The notes: a model not told the origin generated them from the letters alone. A stretch of 64,000 bases of DNA from CAZKBP01 sp964551015 (GCA_964551015.1 CAZKBP010000005.1:1-64000); one strand, 5' to 3'; counted from the first letter of the stretch, positions 44,601 through 53,823 are shown. A program made the numbers and translations.

Positions 44601-47600
44601 TAAAGCCACGGACTATGTAGATGGTCTTTTGGAAATCCAACTAACGGTGCTGGATGTGGCGAATACCTTGCAAATTAACTTTCAAGACCCAGCCACCGTG
44701 CCTCCCACGGGCTGGCTGGCGGATTACGGGCAAGCTTTTGGCTCCCGAGAAGAAGCCAACCAAGGTAACGGTTTGGTTTACGGTTGGGTAGATACCAGCC
44801 CCCAAGCCAATCCAGTAGACATTAGTGCTAACGGAAGAAACCGAGATCGAAGCAAAACGGGGGATGATATCCTCAGTGCTTCCTTGATGCACTTGCAGTT
44901 TGATGATTTGGCTCGCCCGAACGGGGTAGCCATCGAGGGGGTTTGGGAAATTGCCCTCCCCAACGGCGCCTACGAGGTGAGCCTGAGCGTAGGAGATTTG
45001 ATGGAAGAAGCAACCAACAACACCATTCACTACCTGAGCGTGGAAGGCCTGCCCTTCGTGGTGAATTTTAATCCCGATCCCGTCAATATTTTCCAAATGG
45101 TAACCGATACGGTCAATGTGGAAGATGGTCGCTTGACGATCGATGCTTTTGGAGGCTTTAACACCAAAATCAATTACGTAAGTATCAAAAATATTACCCA
45201 AGCTGCCTTGTCTTTTGTACCCAAAAAACTAGATATCTCAGTGGTGATTGGAGAAAATGTCCCCACCCAAACCGTGAGTCTCTCCGCCAACTCTGGCACG
45301 CCCACTGACCTCAGTTTACAAAAAATAGTTGCCGCCAACTGGCTAACGCTACCTGCCGCCGCACTGGGTGATCTAGATTTTGAAATAGATGTAACTGGGC
45401 TAGAAGAAGGCATTTACAATACCACCGTGGTTGCGCAGGCCGAAAACTACGTGGAAGCCCCGCTCAATATCACCCTCCGCGTCGTGGATGTAAATTGGGG
45501 AATTCGGGTGAATTTCCAGAATGCGCCGGGCGTAGGACTAGGCATTGCCCCGCCGGATGGCTACGAGCCAGACTATGGCTTTGCCTACGGAGATCAGGGA
45601 AATGGTCTGACCTACGGCTGGATCGATACGGGAGGAAATCCTGCGGATAACTCGTCAAACGGTCGTTTCCGAAATGCCGACGGGGTAGAAGTGCGTTTGA
45701 ATACTTTTAACCACATGCAAAAACCTGGTGATCCTCCTCGCAACTGGGAGATAGAAGTGCCGAATGGAACCTACTTTGTCAATATCAGCGTAGGTGATCC
45801 TTCTTTTGCCGATGCTACTCATGCGGTTTTCGTGGAAGGAGAGGAGTTGATCGCGCCTTTTGACCAAGCCAATGAACCAGAAACCTTCCGTAGCATTGTC
45901 AAAAAAGTAGAAGTAACCGATGGCAAACTCACCGTTACCGCTGACCCCGTGAATGGATTCAACACCAAGATCAATTATATTCGTATCGGCTCCGAGGAAG
46001 TGGAAATCGAGCAAGTCAAAGATACTTTGCCCGTTTTGGCTGGATTGCCTGACCGACGTGTGCTGAGATTGAGCCTAGAAAAAACCGTGGGAGCAGATAT
46101 TCTCACGCTCAGTTCCCTGACTTTTGAGGTGGGAAATGCTCAGATCACCGACATCGAGAAGGCTAAACTCTATTATACCGGAGCTGAGGAAAAATTTTCT
46201 ACCCAAACTCCCGTTGGTGCCGTGCTCGATAATCCGGGTGACACTTTCCGATTCGAGAACTTAAATTTTGATATACCCGAAGGCCCGAACTATTTTTGGC
46301 TGGCTTATGATGTACAGGCAGATGCCCTTACGGGAAATGTCTTGGAGGCGATTTGTACCAAGGTGGTAGCAGGCGTAACGGCCTATGAACCAGATGATAA
46401 CCCTGGCTTCCGAGTAATTACTCCCACCGATAGCCTACCCGAAAAAGTACTCAGCTTTGCCAATCTGGGGGACTATGCCGAAGTTTCGGCTGACCTAGAA
46501 ATGCCCGCCAACTTCACGCTGGAAGCTTGGATTTTCCCTCATCAAATCGCCGCCGCAGATACGCTTTGGATCGTTGGTGAAGAGGGCGGTGCTTATCTGG
46601 CGCAGAGTGAAGAGGAAGTTCATTTTTATGTGAATGTAGAAGGCACTTTTCAAAATCCTGCCAAAGCTGATCTCTTGATCAACGAATGGAATCACGTGGC
46701 GGCTACTTACGACGGCACCACGATGCGCCTCTATGTGAACGGGCGAGAGGGAATTGCGGCTACGCTGATTTCTGGAAATAGTAACGTAGATTACCTGGAT
46801 CAAGGAAAAGTCTTTGCCTTTGGAGCACAAAGTCCACTTTTCAATCCCAATCAGATGTTTCTAGATGAAGTGCGACTCTGGAATCGTGCGCGTAGCCTGG
46901 AAGAAATCCGTGAATCAATGCACTTGACCTCGATTGGTACCGAAACTAATCTAGTTCACTACTGGCAGTTTAATCAAGACGCAGGACGAGAACTAATCGG
47001 TGAGGAATACGCAGTGTTGAGCCCTTCTTTGCTGCAAGCAGATGGCCTCGAGCCCGTGGGTAGAGGCGTGAGCCATACACATACTGTCAACGCCGCCGGA
47101 CTTTATGATTTTGGAGAAACAGACTTAGAAATTACGTTTGGCACAAGTCAGCCCGAAGACGACGTGGTGGTTACTTACCTTTATAATCAACCTTTGGGGA
47201 CTGACCCTGCCCCCACACGTGGTCAGATGCTGGGTTATTGGATTGTCAATAACTACGGAGATAATGATATCGATGGTGTGATTTTGAAGTTCAATTTGCC
47301 AGACGGGAGTGTACTATCTTCTATCATTGATGATTTCTTCTTGCACAAAAGAGGCTCTCGTGCGTTTGGACCCTGGTCGGAACATGGGCATTTGGACGAC
47401 GGCTTGATGGTTAGCCTCAGCGGAGAAAACGGCAGTAATTATCTTCAGTTTGATGGCTCGGCAGGAACACAGGCACTGCGTAGTTTTAGTCAGTTTGTGA
47501 TCACCAGCAATCAGAAACCATTGCCTTTGACTTGGCTCAGTTTTACGGGCGAGCGTGTTAATAAAAAAGAGATTGCATTACATTGGACAACGGTGAACGA

Positions 47601-48063
47601 AGTCAATGTTTCTCATTTTGAGATAGAACAGAGTCAAAATGCAACTGATTTTGAGCAAGTTGGTCAATTGGACGCAAAGAACCAAAATCTGAATGATTAT
47701 ACCTTTATTTTACCCGAAGCCAAGAGTGCTTATTATCGCTTGCGCCAAGTAGATACAGATGGAAGCTCACGGTACAGTGCGGTGGTATTTGTAGAAGGAG
47801 CCGGGGGTGAGGACTTGCGCATTTTCCCGAATCCGGTGCAAGATCGTGTGCGGGTAGATGCTTCTGAGTTTATCCAAAACCAGCCTGAAATGCTCGTGGA
47901 AGTTTGGGATATTCAGGGAAAAATAATGTGGACGGGACAAGGAAATCTAGCCAAGATGGAAGCCGGACTTAACCAATATATTCTCCAACTAAGCGAAGGC
48001 ATTTACTTCTTAAAATGCTATACTTTGGAGAAAGTGTATACTTTTAAATTGTTGAAGCGTTAG
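41617..48063 (+). CDS. Large multidomain T9SS-secreted protein with malectin-like and LamG domains
   Basis: 2148 residues. A signal peptide ends SSVQAQ. Two concanavalin-like modules (about 30-285 and 288-545, each with SxxCPxV and QTGLWYGxDEDNYxKL) are related to the N-terminus of the 3955-residue protein. Then come BACON-like domains near 550-745, malectin-like modules at 746-910, 1016-1193 and 1293-1460 with BACON-like domains between, a BNR-associated domain about 1466-1605, LamG about 1611-1790 (EAWIFPHQ, NEWNHVAATYDGTTMRLYVNGR) and a T9SS sorting domain about 2065-2148 (IFPNPVQDRV to FKLLKR). It should be secreted to the surface. Glycan binding is the likely general role; no catalytic domain was recognised. 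Confidence 0.88.
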   Translation: MKNLCKQTQNQHLFLVLLCLWSIFDHSSVQAQCGGISTLDCPNVVQTLPFSLDFTGNEGGLLDNAGDETGFSMVLPHTGARFAEDEPTTFPTLNGYEPAQIDIAGGNLALTANRGIAFLTPPNGPNNQINSLGVGLQANNQKFVIETKILSVNTGGDLAQTGLWYGIDEDNYVKLALVNNTTIELVGEAGGNLAQIQTRNQVDLLNQNVRLRLVIDNTGATPKARAFAVVGRASELYIGEINHNLAQGILLNDGITDEVSFAGIFASYRDGAPFVAEFDGFSIQEFTNCYEISDFSCPDVVVDIPYILDFDGTEPGLADQSGTNTTGFTMIQTHSEDRLAQDLPPHPTIRGYLPDNLNINANQLQLTAGKGIAFTNPTLSANTNTQVNTLGVGLQAANREFVIETTLDNINTGGGFAQTGLWYGLDEDNYIKLAVVNNTIIELRIETEGLSFENEESLARINGLNLANQDVRLRLVVDNTEANRKVEAYYQINNATEVFLGELNYNFAVGRTLIDGTTSGVSFAGIFATYRNGTPYTANFEDFKIGDYLAYEPRELIFTVEEGETTPAQIAELISSQGNPPLTLSKDPTSPASDWLILPTTPSLGDQSFAIDATGLTAGTTLNAQVLAEATDYLPGELEVTLQVIARDLDFRPDRLHFVVSENGGVVSKPVELYASAGAIPVTLSKTAGSDWLVLPASPTAGEISIQIDPTALNAGDALTATLTASAAGYPDTFLAIEVQVIGLASTLQFNFQDAATTPPVGWQKDFGEAFDLRTGASQGTGFTYGWKNFANQEPVDFTAEGRNRNNPAGDPILKTLVHMQRFLNNGYWELELPNGAYRVDVSAGDGSGSTDSEHALNVEDQQAIAPFVPTAGEFRGGTANVLLQDGLLTIDAAGGSNTKINSVRIRPIEGILSFDTTRLDFVAFVGETPDPATASLSANIGNPTFTLNHREISPNQVVNPTWLIMPAVPAYGSMEFAVDPTGLAPGVYKALVEAKATDYVDGLLEIQLTVLDVANTLQINFQDPATVPPTGWLADYGQAFGSREEANQGNGLVYGWVDTSPQANPVDISANGRNRDRSKTGDDILSASLMHLQFDDLARPNGVAIEGVWEIALPNGAYEVSLSVGDLMEEATNNTIHYLSVEGLPFVVNFNPDPVNIFQMVTDTVNVEDGRLTIDAFGGFNTKINYVSIKNITQAALSFVPKKLDISVVIGENVPTQTVSLSANSGTPTDLSLQKIVAANWLTLPAAALGDLDFEIDVTGLEEGIYNTTVVAQAENYVEAPLNITLRVVDVNWGIRVNFQNAPGVGLGIAPPDGYEPDYGFAYGDQGNGLTYGWIDTGGNPADNSSNGRFRNADGVEVRLNTFNHMQKPGDPPRNWEIEVPNGTYFVNISVGDPSFADATHAVFVEGEELIAPFDQANEPETFRSIVKKVEVTDGKLTVTADPVNGFNTKINYIRIGSEEVEIEQVKDTLPVLAGLPDRRVLRLSLEKTVGADILTLSSLTFEVGNAQITDIEKAKLYYTGAEEKFSTQTPVGAVLDNPGDTFRFENLNFDIPEGPNYFWLAYDVQADALTGNVLEAICTKVVAGVTAYEPDDNPGFRVITPTDSLPEKVLSFANLGDYAEVSADLEMPANFTLEAWIFPHQIAAADTLWIVGEEGGAYLAQSEEEVHFYVNVEGTFQNPAKADLLINEWNHVAATYDGTTMRLYVNGREGIAATLISGNSNVDYLDQGKVFAFGAQSPLFNPNQMFLDEVRLWNRARSLEEIRESMHLTSIGTETNLVHYWQFNQDAGRELIGEEYAVLSPSLLQADGLEPVGRGVSHTHTVNAAGLYDFGETDLEITFGTSQPEDDVVVTYLYNQPLGTDPAPTRGQMLGYWIVNNYGDNDIDGVILKFNLPDGSVLSSIIDDFFLHKRGSRAFGPWSEHGHLDDGLMVSLSGENGSNYLQFDGSAGTQALRSFSQFVITSNQKPLPLTWLSFTGERVNKKEIALHWTTVNEVNVSHFEIEQSQNATDFEQVGQLDAKNQNLNDYTFILPEAKSAYYRLRQVDTDGSSRYSAVVFVEGAGGEDLRIFPNPVQDRVRVDASEFIQNQPEMLVEVWDIQGKIMWTGQGNLAKMEAGLNQYILQLSEGIYFLKCYTLEKVYTFKLLKR

Positions 48064-48218
48064 GCTTTCTCTAAAAGTTTTAGAAAAAATGGCGTTAGTT
48101 GTAGTGGCTAGCACTGTTTCTTACTGATCCAACGCGATAATATAAATCTTTTTCTCCAGAGGCTGCTTCCATACATTTAAAAGTTTGGGGACATCAACTG
48201 CTCAAAAACGGTCAATCA

Positions 48219-49040
48219 TTACGAAGAAGAAACTCGATCCAAGACCGTTTTCAAGTGTTGCTTAGCCAAGTTGCGCTGCCTGACCATCACGAAAGTAATG
48301 ACCAGTAGAATGGCGATCACGGTACCGAAAATTAAAGTTAATTGAAAAGCTTGGGTATTTTGTAGGCGTTCTTCTACGCGGCGGATGCGTTTGTACTTCG
48401 CTAAGATACGGGCGTTGAGCGGGCTACGCATTTTCAGGCTGAGGCGCAGGGCTTCGGCTTGCTCGTAGGCTTGCAGAGCCCGGTCATCTTGCTCCAGTAA
48501 GCCGTAAAGCTCACCCAAGGTTTCGTACATTTGCACGGTTTTTTGCTTGTTCTCAAGCTGCTGAGAAACCTTGAGTGCTTCTTCGAAGTAAGGTTGAGCC
48601 TTCTCTCGATTTTCTTGGTCGGGGAATTTAAAATAGTAAGTTCCGATAATTTCCAAGGTTTGTAATATTTTGGCCTTATTATCCAAATCCCGATAGACTT
48701 TCAAGGCTTGCTCAAAGTCATGAATAGAACCTTGATATTGATTAAGATCCTTGGCATCCATGATGGCAATATGTGTGAGCGCATCAGCAATTCCCTTATC
48801 ATAATCAATTTTTTGTGCCATATCCAAGGACTGTTTGATATAAAAGGCTGCCTGTCCTTCTTTCCCAATTTGGCTAAGTTGCTCAGCTAAGGCATTGAGC
48901 GTGTTGATCTTATCTCGATCTTCCTTGGCTACTCTGAGTACTCGGTAAAGACTATCAATGGTGGCACATTGGGCGTGAACATTCCCTCCTCCTAAGCAAG
49001 AAAGCAACATCATCGAGAGCAAGAGCTTTTTCATGGTCAA
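48219..49040 (-). CDS. TPR protein with C-terminal transmembrane segment
   Basis: 273 residues (Met1 or Met3). A signal peptide (KKLLLSMMLLSCLGGGNVHAQ) leads into at least four tetratricopeptide repeats, of the kind forming the sensor part of Bacteroidota TPR histidine kinases. A transmembrane helix (FGTVIAILLVITFVMV, about 235-252) and about 20 cytoplasmic residues follow, where a kinase domain would usually begin but is absent. It is 140 bp downstream of a LytS/LytTR pair on the same strand, so it may work as a periplasmic partner sensor of that system or be a kinase remnant. This link is an inference from position. Confidence 0.7.
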   Translation of the reverse strand: MTMKKLLLSMMLLSCLGGGNVHAQCATIDSLYRVLRVAKEDRDKINTLNALAEQLSQIGKEGQAAFYIKQSLDMAQKIDYDKGIADALTHIAIMDAKDLNQYQGSIHDFEQALKVYRDLDNKAKILQTLEIIGTYYFKFPDQENREKAQPYFEEALKVSQQLENKQKTVQMYETLGELYGLLEQDDRALQAYEQAEALRLSLKMRSPLNARILAKYKRIRRVEERLQNTQAFQLTLIFGTVIAILLVITFVMVRQRNLAKQHLKTVLDRVSSS

Positions 49041-49180
49041 AAATTTTACAATCGTCTAATAATTTAGCTTATCACAAAATTTCTACCAAAGTTTTCTTGA
49101 GAATCTAGGAGTGAGCATTCAGGAGCTAGCATCAAACGCCAAAGCTGCTAATAACGTCCTCATCAATAACTCCTAACTCC

Positions 49181-49897
49181 TCATATCTTACTCTCCACGA
49201 TTTTGTAAAAGCTATCACGGTAGGTATTGCCAATAGGAACCCATTTGTCTTTGATTTTGATCTTGTTGCGCTCGATGGCTTCCACGTGCTGCATCGAGAC
49301 AATATAGGATTTATGTACGCGGATAAAACGGGGCGAGGGCAGATGCTCTTCCATAGATTTCATACTCTGCAAGGTGAGCAACTGCTCCTTGGGTGTAACA
49401 AAACGGATGTAATCTTTTAACCCCTCGATGTAAAGAATATCAGCCAGGTCAATTTTGACAATTTTGTATTCCGTTTTGATAAAAATAAAGTTTTCCCCTT
49501 TACTCTCTGAGGTGTTTAGGTTAGAGTTACCAGTAATTTTACGGTGGATGGTATCATAGTACTTATTCGCGGCTCTGAGGAAACGCTCAAAGGAAATGGG
49601 CTTGAGCAAATAATCTACGGCATTTAGATTGAAACCCTCGATTGCGTAATCTGAGTAGGCAGTCGTAAAAATTACGTCTGGTTTCCGAGGAAGCGATTTA
49701 ATAAACTGAATGCCTGTCAAATCAGGCATTTGAATATCCAAGAATATTAAATCTATCTTATTTTCTTTGAGATAATCCAATGCCTCGATGGCACTCATGC
49801 ATTTCTTGATTAATTTCAGAAAAGGAACTTTACTAATATAATCTTCCAAAATATCTAGGGCCAGTGGCTCATCGTCAATAATGATACAGTTAATCAT
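49181..49897 (-). CDS. LytTR-family response regulator
   Basis: 238 residues. The receiver domain has IIIDDEP at the start and phosphorylation site Asp54 in IFLDIQMPDLTG, with the conserved Thr/Lys region (TTAYSDYAIEGFNLNAVDYLLKPI). The C-terminal LytTR DNA-binding domain includes YIEGLKDYIRFVT, HKSYIVSMQHVEAIERNKIKI and PIGNTYRDSFY. It should bind direct-repeat DNA as a phosphorylated dimer. Its start lies three bases after the stop of the histidine kinase gene, so both form one operon. Targets unknown. Confidence 0.95.
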   Translation of the reverse strand: MINCIIIDDEPLALDILEDYISKVPFLKLIKKCMSAIEALDYLKENKIDLIFLDIQMPDLTGIQFIKSLPRKPDVIFTTAYSDYAIEGFNLNAVDYLLKPISFERFLRAANKYYDTIHRKITGNSNLNTSESKGENFIFIKTEYKIVKIDLADILYIEGLKDYIRFVTPKEQLLTLQSMKSMEEHLPSPRFIRVHKSYIVSMQHVEAIERNKIKIKDKWVPIGNTYRDSFYKIVESKI

Positions 49898-49900
49898 TTT

Positions 49901-51076
49901 TCACAGTTTTATGGTTAATTCAACATGGTATTTATGCTCGTGGGTATAGATGCTCAGCTTGTGCTGGTTGGGGTACAATAGCTCGAGCCTTTTTTTTACG
50001 TTAGGATATCCGATGCCTTTTTCGTTGTTTCCCTGATTAATCATTTGCGGGGACACGATATGATTCCAAGATTGAAAATATAAGATATTCATTTCTACCT
50101 TTAAACCAAAGTAAATTTCGGAGTTTGAATGCAAACTGACCCCATGTTTGAAGGCATTCTCTACGAAAGGAATCAGGAGCATCGGTGTGATTTGTTTCTC
50201 TACATAATCACCCTGAATCAGAAAATTTACTTTTAAAGGGTCTTTCAGCCGTAATTTTTGTAATGAAATGTAGTTCTGAATATACTCAATTTCCTTCTCT
50301 AAACTCACTTTATTTCCAGCCGCTTCATAGAGCATATAGCGCATCAACTCAGAGAGTTTCAAAATGGCTTCTGGCGCCTGGCGATCCTGTTTGTAGCTCA
50401 GCGTGTAGATATTGTTTAGAGTATTGAATAAAAAATGAGGGTTCACCTGAGATTTGAGTAAGGCTACCTCACTCAGCAAATTCTGTCTTTCTAACTTGGA
50501 GCGTAATCGTTGGTTTTTGAACCAATCCATGGTAAAGCGAGCCCCACTTGCCAAGCCCATAAAGAGCAATACGTGTAAGGAAACTCCCCAGTAATGAGAC
50601 CAAAAAGGTACTTGCTGGCTGAATTCCAAGGGCAAATCTGTCAAATTCGCCTGCAAAAAATGAATATACAAGATAGAAACCAGTGGTAACAATAGTAGGG
50701 CGCTCAGGCTAAGTGCCACAAATGAAAAAACTTTTTTCTGTTCTAGTAAATGGGGAATCAGGTAGAGATAATAACTATAAAAAACCAACGGCTCCATCAG
50801 CGTGGCAAAACCCGTGAAATACCAGAATAAATCTGGGCGAATACCCATGCGTACTACACTCAAATAATAAATAGTGCCACGGTAGCTAAACCAGATCAGG
50901 AAATGAGATAAGACCTTCAGATAGCTCTTGAGGGTGGTAGAATCAAGCTCCACGCCACCCGCGACCAGCTTAGAATTTGACTTGGAGAGCAAGCCAAAAA
51001 TTGTAGTCTTATTTTTGGAAGGATAGAGGGGAGGCTCAGCCAGCACGCGATCAAAATAGGGCGGTGTTTTCTGCAT
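49901..51076 (-). CDS. LytS-type sensor histidine kinase
   Basis: 391 residues. Four transmembrane helices lie in the region of about 55-185, followed by a cytoplasmic His_kinase domain with phospho-acceptor His214 in QVNPHFLFNTLNNIY and a C-terminal ATPase domain (MLLIPFVENAFKHGV, then GIGYPNVKKRLELLY). This is the LytS/YehU class. It should phosphorylate the LytTR regulator encoded three bases downstream. No extracellular sensor domain is present, so the signal is probably sensed in the membrane or through another protein such as the nearby TPR membrane protein. Confidence 0.93.
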   Translation of the reverse strand: MQKTPPYFDRVLAEPPLYPSKNKTTIFGLLSKSNSKLVAGGVELDSTTLKSYLKVLSHFLIWFSYRGTIYYLSVVRMGIRPDLFWYFTGFATLMEPLVFYSYYLYLIPHLLEQKKVFSFVALSLSALLLLPLVSILYIHFLQANLTDLPLEFSQQVPFWSHYWGVSLHVLLFMGLASGARFTMDWFKNQRLRSKLERQNLLSEVALLKSQVNPHFLFNTLNNIYTLSYKQDRQAPEAILKLSELMRYMLYEAAGNKVSLEKEIEYIQNYISLQKLRLKDPLKVNFLIQGDYVEKQITPMLLIPFVENAFKHGVSLHSNSEIYFGLKVEMNILYFQSWNHIVSPQMINQGNNEKGIGYPNVKKRLELLYPNQHKLSIYTHEHKYHVELTIKL

Positions 51077-51297
51077 GGGGTACTCAAAAAAAAAGCATTG
51101 ACCTCATATCTGAAGCAATGCCTGTAAAAGAATTTTATTGCTTAACTGCAACCTAAGGAAAAATAGCCGAAGATCAGAGAAAGATTATACCAAACCCATC
51201 CAGATATAGATCAAATATTCAAATTGATCTACCAACGTGTTGTAGATGCCTACGGGCTTTTAGCCTATAACTTGATTAAGTTAGCAGAGCAACCTAC

Positions 51298-51600
51298 TTA
51301 ATACCGACTGTTCAAAAACATGGTGATGAAACCACCTAGCATGAACCAAGCCCCCGAAAAACTTACGCCCTCAATATGGAAAGAAATCCAACCCAACTCT
51401 AAACTCAGACCAATCAGAAACAAGATAGCACCCAACCAACTGCGACCTACCACTAACATAGCAATGGCCGCTCCTACCATTAATCCTATGTGGTAATTTG
51501 TCTGTATAAAGGCCAACTCTAGTAAGTGTTTATAATCTAAAAAAGCCAAAACAAACACGATCAGGCTGAGCCACTTCACGATTTGATATGTATTGCGCAT
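51298..51600 (-). CDS. Small hypothetical membrane protein
   Basis: 100 residues from the Met at 51598-51600; the frame upstream to 51648 is not convincing. Three to four hydrophobic helices (WLSLIVFVLAFL, GLMVGAAIAMLVVG, LGAILFLIGLSLELGW, GAWFMLGGFITMFL). Not recognised as a known family. Lies alone between the LytS gene and the MDR oxidoreductase gene. Confidence 0.55.
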   Translation of the reverse strand: MRNTYQIVKWLSLIVFVLAFLDYKHLLELAFIQTNYHIGLMVGAAIAMLVVGRSWLGAILFLIGLSLELGWISFHIEGVSFSGAWFMLGGFITMFLNSRY

Positions 51601-51766
51601 GATTCTTTGATGTTGAAATTTTGCCCCATAATACAAAAAAATCTCCACGTTCGCTGAGAAACTTTACGAACAATGAGAATTTGTAATATTTTTTCTAATA
51701 TTGAATTTATCTAGCTAGCCAAGAGCTAAACATTTTATTACAATTATCTAACCTACACGAAAAGTC

Positions 51767-52708
51767 ATGAAAGCAACCGTGATTCATCGCTACGGCGCAC
51801 CCCAAGTACTGGTCAACCAAGAAATTGAACGACCCCAAATCAAAGCGGATGAAGTACTGGTACGTGTCAAAGCCGCCGCTATCAATCCCAAAGATTGTTT
51901 AGTACGCAAGGGGAATTTTAAAATATTCACGGGGAATCGCTTTCCGATGCCATTGGGAGAGGACATTGCCGGAGAAGTAGCCGAAGTGGGTAAAAATGTG
52001 AAAAACTTTGTAGTGGGACAGCCCGTGTACGGCATGATAAACGGCTGGCGTACTGGTGCTTATGCTGAGTTTGCCAAGATCAAGGCCAATGAATTAGCAC
52101 CCAAGCCTGCCAAGCTGAGCTATCAAGAAGCGGCGGCCATTCCTTTGGCTGCTTTGACGGCCTTGCAAGCGATTCGAGACTTGGGGGAGCTCCAAGCTGG
52201 ACAAAAAATTTTGATTAATGGTTGCTCAGGCGGAGTGGGCGTATTTGCCCTGCAAATTGCCAAAGCACTTGAGGCAGAAGTAACAGGTGTGTGCAGCCAT
52301 CGGAATGTAGCCCTTTCTCAAAGCTTAGGCGCAGATCGAGTGATAGACTACACCCAAACAGATTTGCTCGAGACCGAAGAAAAATACGATGTATTTTTTG
52401 ATAGTTTTGGCAACTACCATTTCTCAAAAGTCCAAAAGCTTCTGACCCCAAGAGGGATTTATGTTACCACCCTTCCCAAACCCCGCAATATTCAACAGGT
52501 GTTTCTCAATCCTTTTCGTTCCCAGAAAAATAAATTGGTCGTGGTCAAATCGAAGAGCCAAGACCTGAATTATCTTAACCAACTTATTGAGCAGGGTAAA
52601 TTACGCTCCGTGGTAGATCGCACTTATCCCCTGAGCCAAGTGCAGGAAGCCCATACCTACGTAGAAACCAAGCGTGCCCAAGGGAAGGTAGTGTTGGAGA
52701 TAGATTGA
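51767..52708 (+). CDS. MDR-family NAD(P)-dependent oxidoreductase (quinone oxidoreductase-like)
   Basis: 313 residues. The N-terminal GroES-like domain (ADEVLVRVKAAAINPKDCLVRKG) and the NADPH loop GCSGGVG at about 152-158 place it in the zinc-free quinone oxidoreductase/enoyl reductase branch of medium-chain dehydrogenases. The usual zinc ligands of alcohol dehydrogenase are missing. LGADRVIDYTQTD and the final AHTYVETKRAQGKVVLEID are typical. Cytoplasmic; probably reduces quinones or other electrophiles. The substrate is not predictable. Confidence 0.9.
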   Translation: MKATVIHRYGAPQVLVNQEIERPQIKADEVLVRVKAAAINPKDCLVRKGNFKIFTGNRFPMPLGEDIAGEVAEVGKNVKNFVVGQPVYGMINGWRTGAYAEFAKIKANELAPKPAKLSYQEAAAIPLAALTALQAIRDLGELQAGQKILINGCSGGVGVFALQIAKALEAEVTGVCSHRNVALSQSLGADRVIDYTQTDLLETEEKYDVFFDSFGNYHFSKVQKLLTPRGIYVTTLPKPRNIQQVFLNPFRSQKNKLVVVKSKSQDLNYLNQLIEQGKLRSVVDRTYPLSQVQEAHTYVETKRAQGKVVLEID

Positions 52709-52756
52709 ATGGAATTTAAAATTACAAATCAAACCAAGTGACCCGAATAGTGTCCG

Positions 52757-52858
52757 CTACCTGCGCTCAGTTTCCCAACTGAGTACCTGTAAGAGTCAAG
52801 ATTCCTACTACCTGTGCTCAGTTTCCCAACTGAGCACCTGCAGGAGTCAAGATTCCTA
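52757..52858. repeat. Duplicated 51-bp palindromic intergenic repeat
   Basis: Two head-to-tail copies (52757-52807 and 52808-52858) with few differences. Each contains a hairpin with an eight-base stem gctcagtt / aactgagc (first copy with an end mismatch) and loop tccc, flanked by acctg at both sides and a conserved tail gagtcaagattccta. Located between two convergent genes. No protein is encoded. It may act as a bidirectional end of transcription or be a REP-like element; there are only two units and no spacers, so it is not CRISPR. Confidence 0.8.
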
Positions 52859-52899
52859 TCTTGATGGGACTTAAGATGCAAAGCTTGCTCTGTAAACTG

Positions 52900-53823
52900 C
52901 TAATTTTCATCCTTATCTTTACGCCCAAACACCGAGATATTCAAATAGCGTTTGGGATTTTCGCGCAAGTCAGTGGTGAGTTTCTGCGCGCTTTGAGTGA
53001 GCGTGTTGAGGCTATTATAGAGCGAATCATTATTAGCCAATGCTCCCAAAGTACCTTCACCGTCGTTGACTTTGGCCAGGATACGATTCAGATTAGCCAT
53101 AGACGCGTTCAATTTATCCACCGCCGCGCTCAGTTCCAATTGATTGAGAGAGTCGGCAAAACTATTCATTTTACCCGCTAGAGGTTCAAACTCCTGCCCC
53201 GTTTTGACCAAAGAACCAGACAAACGATTCAGGTTACTCAGGGTTTGGTCTAGCTGACCGCTACTCAAAGTTCGGTTGAAAGAGGCCGAGATACTGTTAA
53301 AATTTTTGAGACTTCCTTGGATGTCATCCGTAGATTCATCCAGAGCACTCAAAATACGGTTGATTTTGGTGGTCATGGAATCTATCTGATTGATAATCGG
53401 ATCGGTTTTATCTGTCAGGGCCACGATCAATCCCTGATCAGCCACGGAAATAAGGGTATCTTCTCCCGCCAGTGGTTGATCTACTTTACCAATGGTTAGG
53501 TCAATCATTTTACCTCCCAAGAGGCCATTATCGGCCAAGTGCGCTTGGGTTTCTTTGCCCAAGTCCAAATCGCTACGGATGTCCATCACCACGAGGAGTT
53601 TGTTCCCTTGATTCTGGAGAATAAGAATATCGCTTACTCTTCCTACTTGAAGGCCATTCAACTGAACAGGGTTAGAAATAGTTAAGCCATTCACATCATC
53701 ATAAACAGCGTAGTAAGTATGACTATTGGAAAAAAAATCAGTGCCTTTCAAAAAATTGAAGCCTAAATAGAGCATAGCGGCTGCGACTAAGGCTAGTAAT
53801 CCGATTCTTACTTCTTTGGACAT
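52900..53823 (-). CDS. MCE/MlaD-family protein
   Basis: 307 residues. An N-terminal membrane anchor (IGLLALVAAAMLYLGFNFL) is followed by the MlaD/MCE domain at about 35-115 (YYAVYDDVNGLTISNPVQLNGLQVGRV, GLLGGKMIDLTIG). The rest is a long coiled-coil region rich in Asn, Ser and Leu (LNRLSGSL, MNSFADSLNQL). MCE proteins bind lipids and form hexameric rings or tubes between the membranes as part of phospholipid transport systems. The partner MlaE/MlaF genes are not in this window. The gene follows the amidase gene on the same strand, next to LptD, so the neighbourhood concerns the envelope. Confidence 0.92.
   Translation of the reverse strand: MSKEVRIGLLALVAAAMLYLGFNFLKGTDFFSNSHTYYAVYDDVNGLTISNPVQLNGLQVGRVSDILILQNQGNKLLVVMDIRSDLDLGKETQAHLADNGLLGGKMIDLTIGKVDQPLAGEDTLISVADQGLIVALTDKTDPIINQIDSMTTKINRILSALDESTDDIQGSLKNFNSISASFNRTLSSGQLDQTLSNLNRLSGSLVKTGQEFEPLAGKMNSFADSLNQLELSAAVDKLNASMANLNRILAKVNDGEGTLGALANNDSLYNSLNTLTQSAQKLTTDLRENPKRYLNISVFGRKDKDEN

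Noticed and set aside
52757..52858. CRISPR array
   Set aside because: Only two adjacent repeats without spacers and no cas genes nearby.
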